A stretch of DNA of 10,516 nucleotides from UBA4717 sp045577925 (GTDB lineage Bacteria > Bacillota > Clostridia > Oscillospirales > CAG-272). The position numbers and the translations under genes were made by a program. This document shows positions 1-5,532 of this stretch, in pieces; the first letter of the stretch is position 1, and every line of letters starts with the position of its first letter. The DNA lies in contig JAZNJH010000038.1 of assembly GCA_045577925.1 (NCBI GenBank), positions 1 through 10,516 on the forward strand, written 5' to 3'. The notes under the pieces were generated by a model. That model was not told the origin of the DNA. It did no database searches and worked only from the letters and a program-made list of their open reading frames with translations.

Positions 1-258
1 CTATTGAAAATGAATTGAATTGCGCTGTTTACTTTGCTGATCCTTATTGTGCATGGCAAAAAGGAACAAATGAAAATCTAAATGGACTTCTTCGTGAATT
101 CTATCCTAAAGGAAGAAACCTATCAAGAGTTAGTCCTACCATTCTAAAAAAGAACCTGGCGTTGATCAACGCCAGGCCTAAAAAGGTTTTGAATTACAAT
201 AATCCCTTGGATTTATTTGAAGATTCTATCAAAAAGTGTTGCACTTAGCTTGACAAAT
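1..258 (+). mobile_element. Right end of an IS30-family insertion sequence (boundary approximate)
   Basis: The element must extend past the transposase stop at 246-248 to its terminal inverted repeat. The stretch around 236-256, which contains GTGTTGCACTT and TTGACAA, is the likely right terminal repeat, partly overlapping the end of the coding sequence. This is inferred from the usual IS30 layout, because the left end is outside the window and the repeat cannot be matched. The fakA stop codon starts at 266 on the minus strand, so the element ends within roughly ten bases of it. A TCATCATCAT run at 258-267 sits at the junction and obscures any short target duplication. Confidence 0.6.
3..248 (+). 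CDS. IS30-family transposase, C-terminal fragment (5' end beyond window)
   Basis: This is the last 81 residues of a DDE transposase that would cut and join the ends of its insertion sequence. The frame is open to the left window edge, so the N-terminal helix-turn-helix and the first two catalytic Asp residues are outside. What is visible is the hallmark IS30 C-terminal block: an F-A-D-P-Y segment, then W-Q-K-G-T-N-E-N-x-N-G-L-L-R, whose Glu is the expected last residue of the DDE triad, then F-Y-P-K-G and an I-N-x-R-P-K-K-x-L-x-Y segment. The TTG at 15 is an internal Leu codon, not a start. The C-terminus looks complete for the family. It converges on fakA with only 15 bases between the stop codons. 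Base composition is more AT-rich than the neighbouring genes, as expected for a mobile element. The family call is firm; whether the whole element is intact cannot be seen. Confidence 0.9.
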   Translation: MENELNCAVYFADPYCAWQKGTNENLNGLLREFYPKGRNLSRVSPTILKKNLALINARPKKVLNYNNPLDLFEDSIKKCCT

Positions 259-263
259 CATCA

Positions 264-1892
264 TCATATTTCAGCAGATACGATATATCTGTATACGCTT
301 TGTCCGCCCGGTACAAGACTTACGTTGTCTTCTCCGAAAGCTTCTTCGAAGCGCGCAGACATTTCCACAGCTTCTTCTTCTGAAACATCGCAACCGAAAT
401 ATACTGTGATTATATCGCGGTCTGTTTCCTTTATCTTGCTTATAAGCATGTCGATGAGTACAGCCTCGTCTTTGCCGCCAGCCATAAGCTCGCCTTCGCA
501 AAGAGCAATAAAATCGTCTTTCTTTATGTCAAGACCGTTCATATTGCTATCCCTGACCGCAGTTGTCATCTGCATAGTGGTTACGTTGGAAAGGGATTCT
601 GTCATTGTATCTTTTATTTCATCAATCGAAAGATCCGTGTCGTAAGCCTGCATAGCGCATATTCCCTGGGGAACTGTCTTTGAGGGTATAACGATCACGT
701 TTTTATCTGATATCTCACATGCCTGTTCAGCCGCAAGAATAATGTTTTTGTTGTTGGGGAGAACAAAGATATTCTTTGCGCTTACCTTTTCAATAGCGGC
801 AAGAATATCGTCGGTTGAGGGGTTCATCGTCTGACCGCCTGAAACACATTCGTCAACACCAAGCTCGCCAAACATCTCTGTGATTCCTTCACCGGGGGAT
901 ACGGCAACAACACCGTATTCTGCAACAGGAGATGCGCCAGACGAATCTTCAGCTATTTTATTTGAGTGCTGAAGCTTCATGTTTTCAACCTTGACGCTTA
1001 TAAACTGTCCGTATTCGATTGCCAGATGAAGAGCGCTTCCCGGGTCGTTTGTATGAACGTGAACTTTTATTATTTCCTCATCGTCAACAACAACAAGGCT
1101 GTCGCCAAGCTTTTCCAGCTCGGCCTTTAAGTTAGCGGGATCGTTTGTGTTTGTTTTTGAAACTATAAATTCCGTGCAGTAGGCAAATGTTATATCCTCG
1201 CTGTCAAAGCTTGAAAAATCAGCAGACTCTGACGCTTGTGCCGTGAAATCTACGCTTGATTTTATCTCGTTTCCGCAAACGGCGTCTTTCATAGCTTCAA
1301 GTATGAGTACCCAACCGAAACCGCCTGCGTCTACAACACCTGCTTTTTTTAATACAGGATTCATTTCCGTTGTCTGCGAAAGAGCTTCTTTGGCAGCCTC
1401 TATTGCTTTGTCGAAAACGAACATTATTGATCCTGTTTGCGACGCTTTTACTGCAGCATCTGCTGCAAGCCTTGATACAGTAAGTATAGTACCTTCAGCC
1501 GGATTGGAAACCGCCTTATATGCTGCGGCAACACCAGACTGAAGCGCATTTGAAAGCGCTTCGGCATTGCATGTATCAAGCCCCGTTAGTTCCGTGGCTA
1601 TTCCTCTGAAAAGCAAGCTTGTTATAACGCCAGAATTTCCTCTTGCGCCGCGAAGCATAGCCTTTGCTGCTATATTTGCAATTTCGCCTGCGCTTTCACG
1701 CTTGCCGTTTGCAAGCTCACGTGCCGCTGCGCTTACCGTGAGCGCCATATTGCTTCCCGTATCACCGTCGGGAACAGGGAACACGTTAAGATCGTTAAGT
1801 TTAGTGCAGTTGTTTTCAATAGTTGCGGCGGCGTTTAATATCATAAGACGCATAGCGCGCGCATCAATTGTTTTGATATCGGTAATATTCAT
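264..1892 (-). CDS. fakA: Fatty acid kinase subunit FakA (DhaL/YloV family)
   Basis: FakA is the cytoplasmic kinase that phosphorylates a fatty acid held by a FakB protein. The acyl-phosphate made feeds PlsX/PlsY phospholipid synthesis. At 542 residues it has the full family length. The N-terminal DhaL domain (about 1-200) carries N-V-F-P-V-P-D-G-D-T-G-S-N at 36-48, whose Asp residues bind the Mg-nucleotide, and R-G-A-R-G-N-S-G at 81-88. The middle domain (about 230-310) has Cys239 plus V-H-V-H-T-N (His278, His280), the set that binds zinc in characterised FakA. The C-terminal domain (about 325-542) is the FakB-interacting part and ends with the usual G-G-Q-x-V-Y block. The start at 1892 is chosen over an in-frame ATG at 1952 because GGAG lies 7 bases upstream and homology begins here. 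It lies downstream of a FakB gene on the same strand. No Asp23/YloU gene, its frequent neighbour in other Bacillota, is present. Confidence 0.93.
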   Translation of the reverse strand: MNITDIKTIDARAMRLMILNAAATIENNCTKLNDLNVFPVPDGDTGSNMALTVSAAARELANGKRESAGEIANIAAKAMLRGARGNSGVITSLLFRGIATELTGLDTCNAEALSNALQSGVAAAYKAVSNPAEGTILTVSRLAADAAVKASQTGSIMFVFDKAIEAAKEALSQTTEMNPVLKKAGVVDAGGFGWVLILEAMKDAVCGNEIKSSVDFTAQASESADFSSFDSEDITFAYCTEFIVSKTNTNDPANLKAELEKLGDSLVVVDDEEIIKVHVHTNDPGSALHLAIEYGQFISVKVENMKLQHSNKIAEDSSGASPVAEYGVVAVSPGEGITEMFGELGVDECVSGGQTMNPSTDDILAAIEKVSAKNIFVLPNNKNIILAAEQACEISDKNVIVIPSKTVPQGICAMQAYDTDLSIDEIKDTMTESLSNVTTMQMTTAVRDSNMNGLDIKKDDFIALCEGELMAGGKDEAVLIDMLISKIKETDRDIITVYFGCDVSEEEAVEMSARFEEAFGEDNVSLVPGGQSVYRYIVSAEI

Positions 1893-1899
1893 TATAGAT

Positions 1900-1903
1900 C
1901 TCC
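1900..1903 (-). promoter_or_regulatory. Ribosome binding site that fixes the fakA start
   Basis: On the minus strand GGAG is followed by 7 bases and ATG at 1892. The alternative ATG at 1952 would add 20 residues with no family similarity, so this site decides the start. Confidence 0.8.
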
Positions 1904-1952
1904 GTATAATTTGGGGAATATAGTGATTTATTATGGTTATAAACACAGTCAA

Positions 1953-1974
1953 GGACGCGGATCAAACCGCGTCC
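1953..1974 (-). terminator. Hairpin between fakB and fakA (possible attenuator or weak terminator)
   Basis: A perfect 8-bp inverted repeat, GGACGCGG / CCGCGTCC, with a 6-base loop lies in the 105-base gap between the fakB stop and the fakA start. Read on the minus strand it is followed by TTGACTGTGTTT, not a proper U-run. It could therefore be a leaky terminator that lowers fakA relative to fakB, an mRNA-stabilising 3' hairpin for fakB, or a processing site. The stem is seen directly; the role is inferred. Confidence 0.45.
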
Positions 1975-1997
1975 GAGAAAATTCTATTTAATAATTC

Positions 1998-2885
1998 TTA
2001 GTCTTCGCGCTTCTTGCCCCAGAAGAAGAGGGCAACGGTACCGGGGCCGGTATGGCTTCCGATTGTAGTGCCGATTGAATTGATGATAACAGGGCACTTT
2101 AGGTGCTTGAATTTTGCTTCAATTATATCAGCCACCGCGCGTGCGTCTTCATAACAGCCTGAATGAGTTATTATGCACTTATCATTATATTCAAGACCGT
2201 CTCTTGCAAAAAGTTCCATTTTTTCAGCAATCGCCTTAATGACCTTTGCTTTTGTACGTATTTTTTCACGCGGCACAAGCTTACCGTTCTTATCCACGTT
2301 AAGAAGAGGACATATTTTAAGAATAGTGCCAAACCATCCCGAAGCCTTGGTTATTCTGCCGCCCTTGACAAAAAATGTAAGGTCGGTAGAGAAGAACCAG
2401 TGATGAAGCTCGAGCTTGTGAGCACGCGTCCAGTCGTAAAGCTCATCTATCGTAAGACCTGCATCGCGGAGATCTGCAAGCTTATCAACAAACATGCCCT
2501 GACCGCCCGAAGCGGCAAGCGAGTCGACAATATAAAGTTTTCTGTCGGGATATTTTTCAAGAAGCTCGTTTCTTGCAATAGTGGCTGAGTTAAACGTTCC
2601 GGAAATTCCCGATGATATAGCCACGTGGATTATATCATAGCCCTTTTCAAGATACTGTGCAAAGAAACGGGTAAATTCGTCAACATTAACCTGAGATGTT
2701 TTTGTTTCAGCTCCGTTTGCCATTGCTTTATAGAAAACATCAAAGGGTACGGATTTGCCGAGATCGTCAAAATATTCCTTGCCGTCTATTGAAAAATGGA
2801 AACAAACATGCTTGATGTCGCGGCTTTTGAGTTGTTCTTCGGTAAGATCTACCGTTGAACAACAGCTGATTATATATTTGCCCAT
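1998..2885 (-). CDS. fakB: DegV family fatty-acid-binding protein (FakB)
   Basis: FakB proteins bind one fatty acid in a closed tunnel, present its carboxylate to FakA for phosphorylation, and carry the acyl-phosphate to PlsX. The 295-residue length fits the DegV fold. Family landmarks in order are: the S-T-V-D-L start (10-14), K-T-S-Q (62-65), S-S-G-I-S-G-T-F-N-S-A (91-101), V-D-S (120-122), F-V-K-G-G-R-I (172-178), the I-C-P-L-L-N-V-D stretch (191-198) and I-G-S-H-T-G-P-G (275-282). The Thr/Ser residues near 63 and 92 and His278 correspond to the residues that hold the fatty-acid carboxylate in characterised FakB proteins. The start at 2885 has AAAGGAG 7 bases upstream. It is followed by fakA, so this copy is probably its partner; genomes usually hold several FakB paralogues with different chain preferences, and the preference here cannot be read. 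Clear homology to lipid-binding DegV makes other roles unlikely. Confidence 0.9.
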   Translation of the reverse strand: MGKYIISCCSTVDLTEEQLKSRDIKHVCFHFSIDGKEYFDDLGKSVPFDVFYKAMANGAETKTSQVNVDEFTRFFAQYLEKGYDIIHVAISSGISGTFNSATIARNELLEKYPDRKLYIVDSLAASGGQGMFVDKLADLRDAGLTIDELYDWTRAHKLELHHWFFSTDLTFFVKGGRITKASGWFGTILKICPLLNVDKNGKLVPREKIRTKAKVIKAIAEKMELFARDGLEYNDKCIITHSGCYEDARAVADIIEAKFKHLKCPVIINSIGTTIGSHTGPGTVALFFWGKKRED

Positions 2886-2986
2886 GTATGAGCTCCTTTC
2901 GTTTGCTTTTTATATTTTTAGTACAAGATTTTTTTCTGTGACTTGCATTTTGTTTTACTTTGTGTTACAATATTGATAAACAAGCG

Positions 2987-3017
2987 TTGTCTCTGTACGT
3001 AATCCATTATATATAAT
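2987..3017 (+). promoter_or_regulatory. Possible promoter for the TetR gene, overlapping the fakB promoter
   Basis: A -35-like TTGTCT (2987-2992) and a perfect TATAAT (3012-3017) are separated by 19 bases, two longer than ideal. The start would be near 3024, about 60 bases ahead of the gene. An alternative is the extended -10 TG-n-TATAAA at 3072-3080, which would give an almost leaderless message. Confidence 0.4.
3006..3017. promoter_or_regulatory. Perfect palindrome spanning both -10 boxes; candidate operator
   Basis: ATTATATATAAT is a perfect 12-bp palindrome formed by the two oppositely directed TATAAT boxes lying side by side. A dimeric regulator such as the adjacent TetR protein could bind here and block both promoters. 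It could also be simple AT-rich symmetry; TetR sites are usually longer. Confidence 0.35.
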
Positions 3018-3034
3018 ATCCCTCGTATTTGCAA
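3006..3034 (-). promoter_or_regulatory. Predicted sigma-A promoter for fakB-fakA
   Basis: On the minus strand a -35 TTGCAA (3034-3029) is followed by a 17-base spacer and a perfect -10 TATAAT (3011-3006). Transcription would start near 2999 and give a leader of about 114 bases before fakB. The leader shows no obvious riboswitch. It occupies the same DNA as the predicted plus-strand promoter. Confidence 0.65.
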
Positions 3035-3083
3035 TTACAAACAACAGAAAGTGTTTAAATAACAGTACAAATGTTATAAAATA

Positions 3084-3668
3084 ATGACTATGGATAAAAG
3101 AATTATAAAAACCAAGAACAATATTAAGCATACTCTGATAAGAATGTTAAAAAGCAAGAGCTTTGAGGACATTACTGTAAAGGAGCTTTGTGAAGAGGCG
3201 CAGACAAGCCGTATAACGTTTTATACGCATTATTCTGACAAGACAGAGCTGGCCTCGGATATATTTGAAGATATGCAGATTCGGGCAAAAGAAGAATACC
3301 ATCGTCTTCAGAATGAGAATAATCTTTCAGGAGATATTGTCAGCGATTACTTAAACATTCTTGACTCTATACTTAACGTATATTACACAAATTACGATTT
3401 TTTCGCTTATACGAGATCCAGTGTAAGCCCTACGCTAAATTATATGTATTTTAAAATCATAGATGATACTATAGCTCAGAAAATTGAAAAAGACAGAGAA
3501 CGGCTCAATCCAAGGTATCCGCTGTCAATGACGTGCGATTTTATATGCTCGGGCATAAAAGGGTTTATAAATGCCGGACGAAGAGACGGATTAAGCGGTG
3601 AAGAAATAAGACCCATGGCTCGCGAACTGTTAAAAAGGCTTCTTGAAAACGAAGTCGTAAGGAAATAA
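3084..3668 (+). CDS. TetR/AcrR family transcriptional regulator
   Basis: This 194-residue protein is a ligand-responsive DNA-binding repressor by family. The N-terminal three-helix domain (about 8-55) has the typical S-F-E-D-I-T-V-K-E-L-C turn, the recognition helix around T-S-R-I-T-F-Y-T-H-Y (41-50), and the D-K-T-E-L start of helix 4. The C-terminal helical domain (about 60-190) would bind ligand and dimerise; its N-Y-D-F-F-A-Y-T segment resembles the DhaS-like or TetR_C_33-type group, but no ligand can be inferred. ATG at 3084 and ATG at 3090 are both possible starts, and neither has a visible Shine-Dalgarno sequence, which is unusual here. The gene lies divergent to fakB-fakA and just upstream of an ABC exporter operon. 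TetR genes next to exporters often repress them, so the exporter is the first candidate target. It ends with its own terminator. Confidence 0.88.
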   Translation: MTMDKRIIKTKNNIKHTLIRMLKSKSFEDITVKELCEEAQTSRITFYTHYSDKTELASDIFEDMQIRAKEEYHRLQNENNLSGDIVSDYLNILDSILNVYYTNYDFFAYTRSSVSPTLNYMYFKIIDDTIAQKIEKDRERLNPRYPLSMTCDFICSGIKGFINAGRRDGLSGEEIRPMARELLKRLLENEVVRK

Positions 3669-3698
3669 AAGAAGGTGCAAACAGCTCCTTCTTTTTTG
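3669..3698 (+). terminator. Intrinsic terminator of the TetR gene
   Basis: The stem AAGAAGG / CCTTCTT (3669-3675 and 3687-3693), with an inner GC/GC pairing and a 5-base loop, is followed by a T-run. It starts immediately after the TAA at 3666-3668, so the regulator is transcribed separately from the exporter. Confidence 0.8.
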
Positions 3699-3727
3699 AT
3701 TTTTCTGTGAATTTTATACCGGTTCTA

Positions 3728-3756
3728 TTGACTTATATTGCTAAAATAAATATAAT
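3728..3756 (+). promoter_or_regulatory. Strong predicted promoter of the ABC exporter operon
   Basis: TTGACT (3728-3733), a spacer of exactly 17 bases and a perfect TATAAT (3751-3756) make this the best promoter in the window. The start would be near 3763, about 33 bases ahead of the first gene. A short inverted repeat, GTAA-7 bases-TTAC (3759-3773), covers the predicted start site and could be a repressor contact, though its arms are only 4 bp. A promoter this close to consensus fits control by a repressor. Confidence 0.75.
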
Positions 3757-3795
3757 TAGTAAGAATATATTACATTTTCCTGAAAGGAAACATTT

Positions 3796-5532
3796 ATGAA
3801 ACTGGCGAAATATCTTAAACCGTATTGGTATTTTGCCATTCTCGCTCCGCTTTTTATGATAGGCGAGGTGGCAATGGATCTTATGCAGCCGAAACTTATG
3901 ACAAAAATTGTTGACAACGGTATTATCGGCGGACTTGGCGTTGAATATATTATCAAGATCGGTTCGCTCATGTTAATGTTAGCAATACTTGGCGGTGTTT
4001 TCGGAATAGGGACCGCTATATTTGCATCAAATGCGGCTCAGAGATTCGGTAACGATCTTAGAAACGACGTTTTTAAAAAGGTTATGGGACTTTCCTTGGA
4101 ACAGACCGATAAGTTCACAACTGGATCTCTTGTGACAAGGCTTACAAATGATATAAATATCATTCAGGATCTCGTTGCGATGGCGCTTCGTATGTTTGTG
4201 CGCTCGCCCATGATGTTTATTGGCGGAATAGTTATGTGCCTATCGCTTGACGTTAATTTCGGACGTGTGCTTTTAATATCGCTGCCGCTTCAGGTGATAC
4301 TCATATTTATAATGCTTCGTGTTGCGGCGCCGCTTTTTTCAAAGGTTCAGACTAAGCTTGACAAAGTAAACTCTGTTGTTCAGGAGAACGTAACCGGAGC
4401 CAGAGTCGTTAAGGCTTATGTCAGAGAAGAATATGAAATAGAGCGCTTTGATGTTGCTAATACCGAGCTTAAAAATATAAATCTCAAGGTCCAGAGAATA
4501 ATGGCAATGATATCGCCTGTGATGATGCTTATCATGAACGGTTCGGTAATTGCTATCATATACATAGGCGGTATACAGGTTGAACAGGGGAACATGTTAC
4601 CCGGTGCTGTAATGGGTGCGATAACTTATATTACTCAGATACTTATGTCGCTCATGATGGTAAGTATGATGTTTCAAACTATATCGAGAGCTGCAGCATC
4701 GGCAAAGAGAGTTATCGAAGTTCTCAACTCTGACGCTGTTATATGCGACGGGGAATATAGATCTGAGGAAAATGGCAGAGCCGGAAGCGTTGAAATGAAA
4801 AACGTAAGCTTCAGATACCCCGGCACAAAGGGCCGCCCTGTTCTTGATAATATCAATTTAAAGATAAATCCCGGAGAATTTGTTGCAGTAATAGGCGCAA
4901 CGGGAAGCGGTAAAACTTCGCTTGTTAACCTTATCACGAGATTTTACGATGCTGATGAGGGAGAAGTTCTTGTTGACGGAGTTAACGTTCAGGATTACGA
5001 CCTGCATGATCTGAGATCGAAGATCGCATTCGTTCTTCAGAAAAGCGAGCTCTTTTCAGAAACGGTTGCAGAAAATATCCGTTGGGGAAGAGTAGACGCT
5101 ACCGACGAAGAGGTAATCGAAGCGGCAAAAACAGCTCAGGCTCACGAGTTTATAAGCTCTTTTAATAAAGGCTATGATACGATGATAGCAGAGAAGGGCG
5201 CTTCGCTTTCGGGCGGACAAAAGCAGAGGCTTGCAATCGCCCGTGCGCTTATAAGAAAGCCCGAGATACTGATATTTGACGACAGTACCTCAGCGCTTGA
5301 CCTTGCAACAGAAGCAAGACTCAGGAGTGCACTTGCCGAAAAGATGAAAGATACAACGATTATTATGATAGCTCAGAGAATAGCAAGTATAAGAAATGCA
5401 GACAGAATAGCTGTTATTGAAAACGGTGTGATTACTGCGTTTGCTCCTCATGATGAGCTGATGAAAACAAGCGAGACTTACCGCGACATCTATTCGTCAC
5501 AGCAGAAGATGGGAGGCGAAAACAATGGCTGA
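3796..5532 (+). CDS. ABC exporter half-transporter with degenerate catalytic site (subunit 1)
   Basis: The 578-residue protein is one half of a type IV heterodimeric ABC exporter: a six-helix membrane domain (about 1-310) followed by an ATPase domain (about 330-570). Motifs are Walker A G-A-T-G-S-G-K-T (367-374), Q-loop Gln415, a normal signature L-S-G-G-Q (471-475), Walker B I-L-I-F-D-D (491-496) and D-loop S-A-L-D (499-502). Two key residues are changed: the catalytic Glu is Asp496, and the switch His is Gln527 in I-A-Q-R. This is the pattern of the degenerate-site subunit in TM287/TM288, BmrCD and LmrCD. The start has AAAGGA 7 bases upstream. It overlaps the partner gene by 8 bases, which suggests coupled translation. 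The substrate may be drugs, lipids or peptides; the sequence does not say which. Regulation by the adjacent TetR protein is likely but inferred. Confidence 0.93.
   Translation: MKLAKYLKPYWYFAILAPLFMIGEVAMDLMQPKLMTKIVDNGIIGGLGVEYIIKIGSLMLMLAILGGVFGIGTAIFASNAAQRFGNDLRNDVFKKVMGLSLEQTDKFTTGSLVTRLTNDINIIQDLVAMALRMFVRSPMMFIGGIVMCLSLDVNFGRVLLISLPLQVILIFIMLRVAAPLFSKVQTKLDKVNSVVQENVTGARVVKAYVREEYEIERFDVANTELKNINLKVQRIMAMISPVMMLIMNGSVIAIIYIGGIQVEQGNMLPGAVMGAITYITQILMSLMMVSMMFQTISRAAASAKRVIEVLNSDAVICDGEYRSEENGRAGSVEMKNVSFRYPGTKGRPVLDNINLKINPGEFVAVIGATGSGKTSLVNLITRFYDADEGEVLVDGVNVQDYDLHDLRSKIAFVLQKSELFSETVAENIRWGRVDATDEEVIEAAKTAQAHEFISSFNKGYDTMIAEKGASLSGGQKQRLAIARALIRKPEILIFDDSTSALDLATEARLRSALAEKMKDTTIIMIAQRIASIRNADRIAVIENGVITAFAPHDELMKTSETYRDIYSSQQKMGGENNG
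5511..5516 (+). promoter_or_regulatory. Ribosome binding site of ABC subunit 2 inside subunit 1
   Basis: GGGAGG lies within the last codons of subunit 1, 8 bases before the ATG at 5525. It supports this start and translation coupled to the upstream gene through the ATGGCTGA overlap. Confidence 0.8.

Noticed and set aside
258..267. TCATCATCAT run as a functional repeat
   Set aside because: Only three units at the IS junction; too short to call a repeat, and it is partly the fakA stop region.
217..645. Open frame on the plus strand opposite fakA
   Set aside because: It starts inside the IS end, lies antisense to a well-supported gene and encodes a Ser-rich product with no family features. Similar antisense frames at 1243-1542 and 1567-1923 are rejected for the same reason.
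1893..1952. Longer N-terminus for fakA starting at 1952
   Set aside because: The extra 20 residues have no family similarity and no ribosome site, while the ATG at 1892 has GGAG at ideal spacing.
2163..2588. Open frame on the plus strand opposite fakB
   Set aside because: It is antisense to a gene with clear DegV motifs, has no ribosome site and its composition is unlike a real protein.
3718..3723. ACCGGT palindrome upstream of the exporter -35 box as an operator
   Set aside because: Only 6 bp with no extension; such palindromes occur by chance and no second copy is seen near the TetR gene.
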